A program made the position numbers and the translations under genes. From a virus: a stretch of 52,300 nt of DNA. The notes below the pieces were generated by a model. The model was not told where the DNA came from, searched no databases, and saw nothing but the letters and a program-made list of their open reading frames with translations. Below, piece after piece: positions 27,691 to 35,329 of this stretch. The first letter of the stretch is position 1, and each line of letters starts with the position of its first letter. Location: IMG/VR virus record IMGVR_UViG_3300047476_000672, positions 1-52,300 of that record; one strand, given 5' to 3'.

Positions 27691-27895
27691 AGTCTTACCG
27701 TCTTTTATACATTGCCGTTACACGTGATTAAGTGGCTGCATTTTTACCACAGTCTTTCGTTATTAATTACTCGCATTTCGCTTTCCAAAATAACTACTCA
27801 AGCCCTCGATTAAATGTACTTTATTAGTTATCGACTTTTATCGTATTAACATGCGGCTAATATGTCCCGCCCTCTACGCTTACCTAACCTTTCAA

Positions 27896-27920
27896 ACATT
27901 TAGCGTTTCGCCGTTTGTTT
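27896..27920 (-). other. Leader hairpin near the early transcription start
   Basis: CAAAC pairs with GTTTG and GCG with CGC inside (27896-27920), forming a small hairpin about 10 bp downstream of the -7 box, so it would be at the very 5' end of the minus-strand transcript. It may protect or mark the 5' end before hammerhead cleavage. The leader between 27691 and 27895 holds no clear ORF. Confidence 0.4.
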
Positions 27921-27927
27921 GATGAAG

Positions 27928-27960
27928 CAAATATAAGAACATAAAATTTAATTAAACAAG
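27928..27960 (-). promoter_or_regulatory. Promoter of the early minus-strand transcript
   Basis: On the minus strand TATATTTG (27935-27928) is an exact -7 box. CTTG (27960-27957) lies 21 bp upstream, within the range accepted for Bacteroidota -33 elements. It is placed to drive the whole early block starting with the gene at 27231-27602, through a leader of about 320 nt containing the hammerhead ribozyme. Confidence 0.62.
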
Positions 27961-28133
27961 AAAAAAATTAAAATTGTCAAAATAAAACGATAATTGCCTG
28001 AAAATCAATAAGTTATAATTCGATAAAAAATAGCTTGTAACCTAGAAAATAGGGTGAAATCGGGTTGAAGTTTTTAATTAAGCGCATTGAATGTTTACAC
28101 AAATAACAGTCAAAACTAGGTGATAAGATAGAA

Positions 28134-28144
28134 GAGTAGTACTC
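28134..28144. repeat. Odd palindrome GAGTAGTACTC
   Basis: GAGTA-G-TACTC is a perfect inverted repeat around one base. Its core AGTAGTACT recurs at 28477-28489, and TAGTAC half-sites recur at 28376-28392. Together they suggest binding sites for one dimeric protein. Confidence 0.5.
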
Positions 28145-28375
28145 ATAACCGTCTATAAATCAAGTAGTTAGGTCTATCTACTTAAAGCTTTGGATAAACT
28201 AAGCGAAGCTAATTAGCTGAAAGCTAGTAAGATATGTAAAGGAATATGAATGAATAGCTAACAAGCAAAGGGGCAAAGGGCAAACGGTGAAAGAAAGCCC
28301 GAAAAAAAGATAGTTAGCGCAATACATTTAGTATTTTCAGGGGTTCGGTTTTCCTTTTGAGAAGGGGAGGGGATA

Positions 28376-28392
28376 TAGTACCACGAGTACTA
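28376..28392. repeat. Inverted repeat TAGTAC-N5-GTACTA
   Basis: Perfect 6-bp half-sites separated by 5 bp. The half-site sequence is the same as in the two odd palindromes of this region. It is a candidate operator or iteron. Confidence 0.5.
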
Positions 28393-28476
28393 CCCTAAAA
28401 AACACATACTTTTTTCTGGACCGGAGGGTTATAGTTACGATATTGGCATATGGGGGTTAAATAAATAGGGGGAGGG

Positions 28477-28489
28477 ATAGTAGTACTAT
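28477..28489. repeat. Odd palindrome ATAGTAGTACTAT
   Basis: ATAGTA-G-TACTAT is a perfect 13-bp palindrome around a single G, sharing the AGTAGTACT core with 28134-28144. Confidence 0.52.
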
Positions 28490-28694
28490 AGGTTAGTATA
28501 TACGATATGAATATTTTTGTAGATTATCGTTTAAGGTTACGTTCCGTTAGTGTCGCTTCATTAGTCATTAGTCGGTATACTGCGTAACCGCCTAACGATA
28601 ATTACATCATTGATTTTCTCAAGTTGCACATGGGGAATAAACATATATAGGAGTTTTTTCTTAATTGATTGATTATTAATAAGTTAGGTGTGTA

Positions 28695-28734
28695 ATTAGT
28701 GGTAACAGACTGTATCTAGCGATTAGTGGTAACA
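28695..28734 (+). promoter_or_regulatory. Tandem direct repeats ATTAGTGGTAACA upstream of plus-strand promoter
   Basis: ATTAGTGGTAACA occurs at 28695-28707 and again at 28722-28734, 27 bp start to start. That is between two and three helical turns. The second copy ends 28 bp before the -7 box at 28763, a usual position for an activator site replacing the missing -33 element. Confidence 0.5.
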
Positions 28735-28762
28735 CTTTAAAAGAAAAGTGTATTAATTTAAT

Positions 28763-28770
28763 TATCTTTG
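28763..28770 (+). promoter_or_regulatory. Bacteroidota -7 box of the packaging operon
   Basis: TATCTTTG matches TAnnTTTG and lies 22 bp before the HNH start codon. No TTTG is found 19 bp upstream; the direct repeats at 28695-28734 may serve for activation instead. Confidence 0.55.
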
Positions 28771-28792
28771 CTTGTCTTATAAAAGGTTGTAT

Positions 28793-29098
28793 ATGATTAG
28801 TAAGGGAGGTATAGACTTGAGTGTCTGTATGTATTGTAAGACCTCTTTGGATGAGTATTCGAGAACGGTAGACCATTTGTATCCGAAGTCCAGGGGAGGC
28901 AAGTTAAGCAATGACAATAAGGTTCCTTGTTGTGGAGACTGTAATAAGTTGAAGGGGAACATGAGTATTGTTGAGTTTAGCAATGCTTTAAATTCTTTTA
29001 TATTTTTTAATCACCGGAGCATTTCTCATTTAAAGAAGATAAAGAGGAATGTTGATGAGTTGATTGAGTCTAGGAAAACTTCTGGTAATGGAAAATAA
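28793..29098 (+). CDS. HNH endonuclease
   Basis: From the ATG at 28793 the product has 101 residues. VCMYCKTSLDEYSRTVDHLY, then PKSRGGKLSNDNKVPCCGDC and NKLKGNM form a classical HNH/treble-clef domain. D-H in TVDHLYP, N in SNDN and the N-x-x-K-G of the closing helix are the expected residues, with C-x2-C pairs for zinc. It is the first gene of the packaging operon. HNH proteins next to terminases can assist DNA cutting during packaging, but it could also be a homing enzyme. A TTG at 28772 precedes the likely transcription start and is rejected. Confidence 0.82.
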   Translation: MISKGGIDLSVCMYCKTSLDEYSRTVDHLYPKSRGGKLSNDNKVPCCGDCNKLKGNMSIVEFSNALNSFIFFNHRSISHLKKIKRNVDELIESRKTSGNGK

Positions 29099-29633
29099 TA
29101 TTGTTTATGATTTAATCTTGTTAGAGGCTGACAGGATTATAAGTAGGAAGTTAAAATCACCTAAGTTGTATTATGAGAATGCTTATGGTGATATAGTTCC
29201 TTTGGCGGAGCCGTGGAGTGCGGAGGTTGATAATATGGTAAATAGCATATTTAAGAAAAAGAAGATGCGTTATCTTATTACCTTTGTGGATGCCTTGAAG
29301 ATTCAGGATGAGTTAAATCCTTCTTCTATAAAGATGTTGAGGTTTATGGCTGGTGAGATGAACTATGGTAATTATCTGAAGGGGTATGGACTGAGGGATA
29401 TTAGAAATGCTACTGGCATGAACATGAGATACGTGTTGAAGGCTATTGGCCAGTTATGTGAGCATGATATCATTAGGTTCTACACAGAAAAGGGAAGAAG
29501 AACATATATGGTGAATCCAATATATTTTTACAAAGGTTCAATGAAGAGTATCTTTAGCTCTGTAAAGAACTACAATGCCATACCTAAGAATACGGCTGAT
29601 GGCGATGAGGAATATGAATTTAACGAAGATTAA
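29088..29633 (+). CDS. RepL-like winged-helix protein
   Basis: The 181-residue product (ATG at 29088, overlapping the HNH gene by 11 bp) contains YLKGYGLRDIRNATGMNMRY, then VLKAIGQLCEHDIIRFYTEK and RTYMVNPIYFYKGS. This is the winged-helix pattern of plasmid RepL-type initiators: recognition helix followed by a beta wing and an N-P-x-Y-F-x-x-G end. It could bind the repeats in the divergent region to start replication, or act as a transcription regulator for the late operon. Both are inferred from the fold and location. Confidence 0.62.
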   Translation: MENNIVYDLILLEADRIISRKLKSPKLYYENAYGDIVPLAEPWSAEVDNMVNSIFKKKKMRYLITFVDALKIQDELNPSSIKMLRFMAGEMNYGNYLKGYGLRDIRNATGMNMRYVLKAIGQLCEHDIIRFYTEKGRRTYMVNPIYFYKGSMKSIFSSVKNYNAIPKNTADGDEEYEFNED

Positions 29634-29635
29634 TT

Positions 29636-30655
29636 ATGAGTAGAGAACTTGGGGATAAGTCAATTTTAGTCAGAGAATACCTTGAGATGTATTCTGAATA
29701 CCCAACTAATGTTATTGCTAGAATGCTGCATAGTGAATTTCCTGATGTGTTTCATAGTTTTGATAATGCCAGGGGTAATGTTAGATACCATAGGGGAGAA
29801 ATACGTATGAATAGTAAGAGTAATAATATTATAAATAATCCTGTATCAATAAGGACAGAAGAGGAGAAGAAATATGCTATGAGTAGATTTAATGTTCCTA
29901 TATCTGACTATGAAAAGATAGACCCATTCATTGTTCCTAGACTGAATGATAGAGGATTAATTATGAATGATATCCATTTGCCATATCAAGATAATGAGGC
30001 ATTGGAAATTGCGATTAATTACGGTATCAATTTTAAACCAAACTTTGTTTATTTGAATGGTGATACTATTGATATGTATCAGGCATCTATGTTCTCTAAG
30101 GATAGGAGGTTAAGGGATTTGGCAGGTGAACTTGAGGTTACTCGTCATTTCTTAATGGAACTTAAATCTGTATTTGACTGTCCTATTTACTTTAAGATTG
30201 GTAATCACGAAGAGAGATGGCAGACTTATTTGAGAGCTAATGCTCCTGAGCTTTTAGGCATATCTGATTTTGAATTGGCTAATATCCTTAGGTTTGGAGA
30301 GTTAGGTATCCAAGAAGTTAAGAGTAAGCAGATTGCCAAGATAGGTAACTTTACACTTGCGCATGGACATGAGTTTGGTCAAAGTGTATTCAGCCCTGTA
30401 AATGCTGCTAGGGGATTATATACCCGGGCTAAGATTGATTGTGCTATAGGACATCACCACGTAACATCTGAGCACAGTGAAAAAGATATGGCCGGCAATG
30501 TAGTCACTACTTACTCTATCGGGTCACTTTGCGGACTTTCTCCGGAGTACCTTCCTTATAACAAATGGAATCACGGCTTTGCGACAATTGAAACGCAGCC
30601 TGATGGAACGTATGAGTTTAGAAACCTGAAGATTATTAATGGCAAGGTCATCTAA
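29636..30655 (+). CDS. Calcineurin-like metallophosphoesterase with N-terminal helical domain
   Basis: The 339-residue protein has the metallophosphoesterase signatures in order: MNDIHLPY (D-x-H), LNGDTIDMY (G-D-x-x-D), KIGNHEERW (G-N-H-E), LAHGHEFG and IGHHHVT. The first 90 residues form a separate helical, HTH-like part (VREYLEMYSEYPTNVIARML). It probably hydrolyses a phosphodiester or phosphomonoester in nucleic acid or nucleotides with a dinuclear metal centre. It precedes small basic proteins and the terminase, so a DNA-end or packaging link is possible. Confidence 0.85.
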   Translation: MSRELGDKSILVREYLEMYSEYPTNVIARMLHSEFPDVFHSFDNARGNVRYHRGEIRMNSKSNNIINNPVSIRTEEEKKYAMSRFNVPISDYEKIDPFIVPRLNDRGLIMNDIHLPYQDNEALEIAINYGINFKPNFVYLNGDTIDMYQASMFSKDRRLRDLAGELEVTRHFLMELKSVFDCPIYFKIGNHEERWQTYLRANAPELLGISDFELANILRFGELGIQEVKSKQIAKIGNFTLAHGHEFGQSVFSPVNAARGLYTRAKIDCAIGHHHVTSEHSEKDMAGNVVTTYSIGSLCGLSPEYLPYNKWNHGFATIETQPDGTYEFRNLKIINGKVI

Positions 30656-30689
30656 AAAATAGTATTTGTATAATTTGTAATTTTGAATT

Positions 30690-30869
30690 ATGGACCCAAG
30701 AGCACCGAAAAAGAAAGGGGAGAGAATCCCGTTTGAAAAAAGAGAATATCTGCCAGGCAAGTGGCGCAAGGAAGACAAGAAGAAAATCGGAAAGTCAAAG
30801 AATCGCCCTGAAGATAAAATTGAAATTCAAAAGAAGCTTGACGCTGCTCTTAAAAAACTTAGGAAATAA
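30690..30869 (+). CDS. Small basic protein
   Basis: A 59-residue ORF (MDPRAPKKKGERIPFEKREY, then LPGKWRKEDKKKIGKSKNRP) rich in K and R with a C-terminal helix. It shares its TAA with the ATG of the next ORF (TAATG). Basic small proteins in front of the terminase may coat or condense DNA; function unknown. Confidence 0.6.
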   Translation: MDPRAPKKKGERIPFEKREYLPGKWRKEDKKKIGKSKNRPEDKIEIQKKLDAALKKLRK

Positions 30870-30982
30870 TGTTAGGAAAAATGTCAGGCGTAGACCCTAA
30901 GCTTGTAAAGAAAGCTTACGAGATAGCTCAAAAAGTAAAGAAGAGCAAACCAATGAAAAAAAGTAAAAACTGTAAAAAATAA
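30869..30982 (+). CDS. Very small basic protein
   Basis: A 37-residue ORF (MLGKMSGVDPKLVKKAYEIA) ending KKSKNCKK. It starts on the upstream stop (TAATG) and is followed 5 bp later by the next gene. Short but well placed in a series of lysine-rich ORFs. Confidence 0.5.
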   Translation: MLGKMSGVDPKLVKKAYEIAQKVKKSKPMKKSKNCKK

Positions 30983-30987
30983 TAGTT

Positions 30988-31218
30988 ATGTTAAGCCCTA
31001 AGAAAATAAAAAAAATAGGAGAAGCTATGAATGCAGCAGCATCTGCCGCTAGTAAGTCTAAAGCAGTTAGCAATATGGTGAGTAACTATAAATTAGATTC
31101 TGCTCCTAAAAAACCATTATCTAATTCTCCTGTTTCTAAATCAGACACTTCATCACTTAAAGGAGGTAGAAAAACAGAAATGAAACCTGTAGTTTCAAAA
31201 TATTTGAGAAACAGATAA
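30988..31218 (+). CDS. Small basic protein
   Basis: A 76-residue protein (MLSPKKIKKIGEAMNAAASA) with low-complexity S/K/P composition and a basic C-terminus (GGRKTEMKPVVSKYLRNR). It is the third of four consecutive small basic ORFs before the terminase. Such proteins may be packaged with the DNA. No family recognised. Confidence 0.58.
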   Translation: MLSPKKIKKIGEAMNAAASAASKSKAVSNMVSNYKLDSAPKKPLSNSPVSKSDTSSLKGGRKTEMKPVVSKYLRNR

Positions 31219-31220
31219 TT

Positions 31221-31520
31221 ATGGCAAAGAAATTAAAGCAAAAGACTTTGAATGATTCAAAGAAGATGCAAAGCACTACTTATTCTGTTCCTGCCAAGCC
31301 TACGAGACCTTATTTAAATCCTATTAATAAAAATGCGTTTGGAACAACATCATTTGAGAGACCAATGTCTAGCTTTGAGATGTCTTCTAAAGTTGATTCG
31401 GGTGTAGATAAAAGAGATTCTATAGTAAAAACAGGGCCTTTAAAAGAAGCACCTAGAAGTAGAAGAATTAAAGAAATTCTTTTAAAAGGTAATAATAAAG
31501 GTAAACCACTTGCCAATTAA
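31221..31520 (+). CDS. Small basic, low-complexity protein
   Basis: A 99-residue protein (MAKKLKQKTLNDSKKMQSTT) with many prolines, serines and lysines and no clear domain. It follows the preceding ORF by 2 bp and precedes the terminase by 12 bp. Probably disordered; a minor virion component is possible. Confidence 0.58.
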   Translation: MAKKLKQKTLNDSKKMQSTTYSVPAKPTRPYLNPINKNAFGTTSFERPMSSFEMSSKVDSGVDKRDSIVKTGPLKEAPRSRRIKEILLKGNNKGKPLAN

Positions 31521-31532
31521 ATAATTAAACTA

Positions 31533-33596
31533 ATGAGTTTTGATTTAGTTCAAGACGGTATTAGTTCAAAGGGGATAAGGACATCACAATGGATGCCAGA
31601 CCATCCGGAGTTTGAATATCCAAAAGAATTTGTTCAATGGATAGATTCAATAAATTCAGGCTGGCAGAACAAGATTAAATTCAAGCCCTTTGAGTTATAT
31701 CGCAAACAAGCAGAGATATGGTTATCTGATGATTCAACCATACTTGACTTTGAAACAGAAGAGGAGCAAATAGATTGGCTCAAGGTAGAGATTAAACGTT
31801 GTAAAGATAACACGCTATACTTCTGTAATAAGTACGGTAAAATCAAGGAAGATAAAGCAATGGATGGAACACTCCAGTACAAAGCCTGGGAGGCTCAGGA
31901 GGTTCTTTTATTCCTTTACGACTGTGGATACTCCATGATGATTGGTAAAGCCCGTCAGATTGGATTTACTACAACCATGTGTTTGGCCGGTATGAAACGT
32001 GTCAACCTCAATAAATCATACTTCATTAAGTTTGTTACCCACTCAAAGGATAAGGGTATAGAAATATTCCGCGATAAGGTGAAGTGGACATACACTAAGA
32101 TTCCTGGTTTTATTGCTCAAGAGGTTAAGAACTGGACCGACCAAGTAATGTCATTTGATAAGAAGGGTGATAGGAAAGGTAGGGAAGATGGTGGTGCGTC
32201 ACGCTTTCAGGTAGACTCTCCTCAGATAGATGCAATAAACGGGGGTTCTCCTTCAGCTGTATTTGTGGATGAGATTGGTTTGTTTGATATATTCGGTGAG
32301 ATGATGCGTGAGGGTCGACCTGCTTTGTTTAAGTTTAATCCAGAAACAGGAAAAATGACCATGCAGCAGCAGTTTATTGCTTGGGGTACTGGAGGTGAAA
32401 TGGATAAGGGTGGTTCTGTATTTGAATCAGAGTTTAAAATGTGTTTACGACAATGGGCAGAAGGTAATTATGAATATGGTATTATTCCATTGTTCTTTAA
32501 TGCCTATGCACGTAGAGGTGTTACCGATGAACATATAGAGAATGAGAAGAAAGCTTACTTAGCTGTAGGAGATACTAAGAAGGGAGAACTTGCAAGAGTT
32601 CAGTTCCATCAGCACTATCCGATTACAATAGATGATATGTTTATCAGGAAGGCTAGAACACTTGTTCCTATTCACTACTGTAACCAGAGATTGAATGACA
32701 TTTACAGTATGGAGGTCCCTATCCAATATGGTTTCTTTGACCCTATATTTGATATGAGTCAACCTACACCAGATTTGCATACGCCATACAGGATTATTGG
32801 AGCTAGATGGGTAGAAACTGGAGATAGAGATAATTCATCCACTACAGCAATGGTTGTTAACCATCCTCCTCATGGCGAGATATGGAAGAATAGATGGTAT
32901 CAAGGTACTGACCCTATTAACTCTGAGACTGGTCACTCTAAAATGTGTAGTGCAGTATGGGATGCATTGACTAATTCTGTAGCTTCTGTTGTTTTTAACA
33001 AGGATAAACGGTTTAAAAACGATTATCTACAGGTATTATTACAATCTTTATACTATGACCAACAGAAAAAAGGTGGAATTAAGGAGCTTGTAGAGAATAA
33101 CATTGGTGATATGCACGTAGACTTCCAAGAAATACATGGATTTAAGCATAAGTTTACGGCAAACGCACAGCTTCCTGACTATTTTCAGACGTATGGTGGT
33201 AAATGGTTTGGTATTTCCAATAAAGCAAACACGGCCCCACGTATAATTGCCAAGACAGAGGAGTTTTTGGATGCTTATGGCGATAGAATACACGTTCCGT
33301 GGCTATGGGAACAACTTAAAACATTCGTAGAGAAGGATTTAAAGTCTCAGAATACGCATAGACAAACAAGATACCAGGCATCTGACCTTAGATATGACTA
33401 TGATGATACGATATTTGCTATTACTTATGCTTATATCAATGCCCAGGCCCATGCTAAGTATGACCCAGTTAATATTTCTAATGAACAAACAGAATCAGCT
33501 GTAACTGTTAGATATGTACAAAGTAAAGAAACTAACTACAGAATGAGATTAGCCAGGGTTGACAAGAATGGTAAGATAGTTAAGATTCTAAAATAG
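31533..33596 (+). CDS. terL: Terminase large subunit
   Basis: The 687-residue protein has the packaging ATPase motifs: Walker-A-like MIGKARQIGFTTTM near residue 140 and Walker B AVFVDEIGLFD near 240. The C-terminal nuclease domain shows acidic motifs in ARWVETGDRDNSSTTAMVV and at the end in YDYDDTIFAITYAY. It would cut concatemers and pump DNA through the portal. Its last 17 bp overlap a convergent minus-strand gene. Length and motif arrangement fit podovirus-like Bacteroidota phages; no separate small terminase subunit is recognised. Confidence 0.92.
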   Translation: MSFDLVQDGISSKGIRTSQWMPDHPEFEYPKEFVQWIDSINSGWQNKIKFKPFELYRKQAEIWLSDDSTILDFETEEEQIDWLKVEIKRCKDNTLYFCNKYGKIKEDKAMDGTLQYKAWEAQEVLLFLYDCGYSMMIGKARQIGFTTTMCLAGMKRVNLNKSYFIKFVTHSKDKGIEIFRDKVKWTYTKIPGFIAQEVKNWTDQVMSFDKKGDRKGREDGGASRFQVDSPQIDAINGGSPSAVFVDEIGLFDIFGEMMREGRPALFKFNPETGKMTMQQQFIAWGTGGEMDKGGSVFESEFKMCLRQWAEGNYEYGIIPLFFNAYARRGVTDEHIENEKKAYLAVGDTKKGELARVQFHQHYPITIDDMFIRKARTLVPIHYCNQRLNDIYSMEVPIQYGFFDPIFDMSQPTPDLHTPYRIIGARWVETGDRDNSSTTAMVVNHPPHGEIWKNRWYQGTDPINSETGHSKMCSAVWDALTNSVASVVFNKDKRFKNDYLQVLLQSLYYDQQKKGGIKELVENNIGDMHVDFQEIHGFKHKFTANAQLPDYFQTYGGKWFGISNKANTAPRIIAKTEEFLDAYGDRIHVPWLWEQLKTFVEKDLKSQNTHRQTRYQASDLRYDYDDTIFAITYAYINAQAHAKYDPVNISNEQTESAVTVRYVQSKETNYRMRLARVDKNGKIVKILK

Positions 33597-33942
33597 GTAT
33601 TTCAAGCTGAACAAAGTTTATTACTTTATCTTTGTTGAATCCTATTTCTTTATGACTCCATATTTTACCATCTTCTGAATCTATATCAAGATTGTATTGA
33701 TTCATAGTTGAATGAAAAAAACGAATTTCTTTATTATTCATTCTTTTATAGGATAGATTTTTGTAATGAGTATCATCAGGGTCTACCCCTTTGTTTTTAT
33801 TGTACCAGTACAAATGATATTCACCTTTCTTTCTGTCGTAATCAAATATAGTAGTTATGTATGATAAGATAATGAAATGCTGCGTACTGTTATTTACGAC
33901 TTGGTTTAGTTTATTACTTGAATAGGCAGAAGATGTACTCAT
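33580..33942 (-). CDS. Hypothetical protein
   Basis: A 120-residue protein, beta-rich with an aromatic centre (FDYDRKKGEYHLYWYNKNKG), that overlaps the terminase end tail to tail and is ATGA-coupled to the nuclease upstream. No family recognised. It belongs to the antisense three-gene insert in the late region. Confidence 0.58.
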   Translation of the reverse strand: MSTSSAYSSNKLNQVVNNSTQHFIILSYITTIFDYDRKKGEYHLYWYNKNKGVDPDDTHYKNLSYKRMNNKEIRFFHSTMNQYNLDIDSEDGKIWSHKEIGFNKDKVINFVQLEIPILES

Positions 33943-34673
33943 GCTGCTAGATTATTGAATATAAAATCGACTTCGTTTACCATATCGGCCATTTTAAATG
34001 TTTTGTACGTGTCGTTTTGTTCGTTAATCCAGCAAATGTATGAATTTCCTAATTTTAAATTGGTATTTTTTTCAACAATCTTCTTGTATATGGCTAATTG
34101 GAGTGAATATGTGTTGTATTCACACTCATGTAAATGGCCTAAACCATTAGTCATTCTGTTCTTGTATTTACTGTAGGTATTTATCTCTTTATTCGTCTTA
34201 TAATCCCATATCTGAAGCTCATTTGCCTTTACATTGTAGAATAATTGGTCTATCATTCCGCAAAGTAAAAGGTCTTCATCACCAATAATCATTTCTGAAC
34301 GTATAGGGATAAGCCTACCCTTAGAATCATCATGAAATTTGTCTATCATTGACCTTAATGCCATTGGTAAATCTTCTTCTGATGGCGAATAAACCTTGTT
34401 AGCAAACTTTAATTCAGCATATTTATGAGCATGAGTTCCTTTGATTATTGATGTAAGCCTTTTATCATCCCATTCTTTAACTACATCTTCATATTCAAGT
34501 CCATGTTTCAAAGAATACCTTGTGGCTTGTTCTTCTACGTCAAAATGTTTTTTGTATTTATTTATGATTGAAGTTGTTGATACACATTCTTTTCCGTTGT
34601 ACAGATACTTGTGATTGTCTTCCTCAAATAGTATTGAGTTGAACTTATCTAATTCTTCGAATACTTCAAACAT
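33939..34673 (-). CDS. PD-(D/E)XK (RecB/Cas4-like) nuclease
   Basis: From the ATG at 34673 the product has 244 residues. GTHAHKYAELKF, then LCGMIDQLFYN and LQIWDYKTNKE, then YSLQLAIYKKIVE give the RecB-like order: H/E helix, G-x-x-D, D-x-K strand, and Q-L-x-x-Y helix. These nucleases trim double- or single-strand ends with metal ions. A TTG start at 34682 would lie inside the upstream gene. In this antisense insert between terminase and capsid genes it could serve recombination, packaging or attack on foreign DNA. Confidence 0.8.
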   Translation of the reverse strand: MFEVFEELDKFNSILFEEDNHKYLYNGKECVSTTSIINKYKKHFDVEEQATRYSLKHGLEYEDVVKEWDDKRLTSIIKGTHAHKYAELKFANKVYSPSEEDLPMALRSMIDKFHDDSKGRLIPIRSEMIIGDEDLLLCGMIDQLFYNVKANELQIWDYKTNKEINTYSKYKNRMTNGLGHLHECEYNTYSLQLAIYKKIVEKNTNLKLGNSYICWINEQNDTYKTFKMADMVNEVDFIFNNLAA

Positions 34674-34950
34674 ACTCAACAAGTGTTTCTTCCAAAAGTT
34701 CTGCTACAGCTTCCTCAGCTTCTAAATCTTCTTCTTCGTCAAATGGTTTAAATCTGTTTGAAAGATAATACTGGAACTTTGATTCGGGATGAATATTCTT
34801 TCCAGCAAGTTTGTATCCTTTGATGTTTCTTTGACGAATAAGCGTTACACATTCATCAACTTCATAAACTTCACCACTCTTAATCCAATCACCAATAAAG
34901 CCATCTGGCTTGTACTTATCATTGATGCAAATAACTTTAAAACTTTCCAT
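34666..34950 (-). CDS. Hypothetical protein, first gene of antisense insert
   Basis: A 94-residue protein: small beta domain (MESFKVICINDKYKPDGFIG, then SGEVYEVDECVTLIRQRNIK) and a very acidic C-terminal helix (DEEEDLEAEEAVAELLEETL). The N-terminal part resembles small phage SH3-like proteins with a K-P-x-x-I-G-x-W-I-K-x-G-E-x-Y pattern. It overlaps the nuclease gene by 8 bp and is preceded by an attenuator-like hairpin 6 bp before its ATG. Confidence 0.6.
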   Translation of the reverse strand: MESFKVICINDKYKPDGFIGDWIKSGEVYEVDECVTLIRQRNIKGYKLAGKNIHPESKFQYYLSNRFKPFDEEEDLEAEEAVAELLEETLVEYV

Positions 34951-34955
34951 AGGGT

Positions 34956-34993
34956 AAAAAAAAATAGCCTCAGCGAATGCAGTACCGAGGCTA
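34956..34993 (-). terminator. Terminator-like hairpin with T9 in the leader (possible attenuator)
   Basis: On the minus strand TAGCCTC (34993-34987) pairs with GAGGCTA (34971-34965) around a 15-nt loop and is followed by nine T residues (34964-34956), five bases before the ATG at 34950. A complete promoter lies about 57 bp upstream of it. A factor-independent terminator between promoter and gene would block expression unless it is overcome, which is how attenuators work. Confidence 0.68.
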
Positions 34994-35049
34994 AACCTAA
35001 TGTGTGGAAACTATCATCAAAGCAAATACCAGTCTGCATTACTGTGATA

Positions 35050-35080
35050 CAAATTTAGATATTGTTTTTTAATTTCCAAA
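35050..35080 (-). promoter_or_regulatory. Perfect Bacteroidota promoter for the antisense insert
   Basis: On the minus strand TTTG (35080-35077), 19 bp, then TAAATTTG (35057-35050) matches the consensus TTTG-N19-TAnnTTTG completely. It would start a leader of about 95 nt ahead of the gene at 34950, containing the hairpin at 34956-34993. Confidence 0.82.
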
Positions 35081-35100
35081 CAAAAGGCTAAAAAATTTAA

Positions 35101-35168
35101 TAAAGAAAAAAAGAAAAAGAAAAAATAAAGAAAGAAAGAAAAGAAGCAAAAGAAAGAAAGAAAAAGAT
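35101..35168 (+). other. Long purine-only tract
   Basis: These 68 bases contain only three pyrimidines on the plus strand and consist of A-run/G units. A second purine stretch lies at 35218-35240, separated by an alternating AT stretch (35180-35215). Long purine asymmetry can bend DNA, form triplexes or act as an UP-element-like region for the promoter at 35278. No ORF on the plus strand uses it; the ORF on the complementary strand is low complexity and not credible. Confidence 0.5.
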
Positions 35169-35277
35169 AGTCTATATTTCGAATATATATAAATATATAT
35201 TCTCATATATCCTATCAAAAAAGAAAAAGAAAAAAAGAAACAACCCAAACCCACAAAATTTGAACAAAAAAAATAAT

Positions 35278-35285
35278 TATATTTG
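35278..35285 (+). promoter_or_regulatory. Bacteroidota -7 box upstream of virion protein gene
   Basis: TATATTTG matches TAnnTTTG and lies 76 bp before the gene at 35362. A TTTG occurs at 35259-35262, closer than the usual 19 bp. A purine tract and AT-rich DNA directly upstream may enhance it. Confidence 0.55.
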
Positions 35286-35298
35286 CATCAATCACAGT

Positions 35299-35329
35299 GT
35301 GTGTTAAAATTTAATTTATTAACCAACAC
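35299..35329 (+). other. 5' leader hairpin
   Basis: GTGT+GTTAA (35299-35307) pairs with TTAAC+ACAC (35319-35329) with a 2-nt bulge. It would lie near the 5' end of the mRNA and may stabilise it, as in other highly expressed virion genes. The Shine-Dalgarno-free leader downstream is A-rich. Confidence 0.42.

Larger units (their letters stand above)
27961..28762. other. Divergent control region, no genes seen
   Basis: About 800 bp without a convincing ORF on either strand lie between the early and late promoters. The segment is AT-rich with G-rich patches on the plus strand (around 28360-28372 and 28453-28477). It has numerous small palindromes: AAGTAG/CTACTT at 28162-28183, GCTAATTAGC near 28210, TAGCT-GAA-AGCTA next to it, and the TAGTAC-type repeats listed separately. 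It may contain the replication origin and operators. I see no further gene in it. Confidence 0.55.

Noticed and set aside
35069-35254. Minus-strand ORF rich in F, L and S over the purine tract
   Set aside because: It is a low-complexity translation of the purine tract's complement, not a gene.
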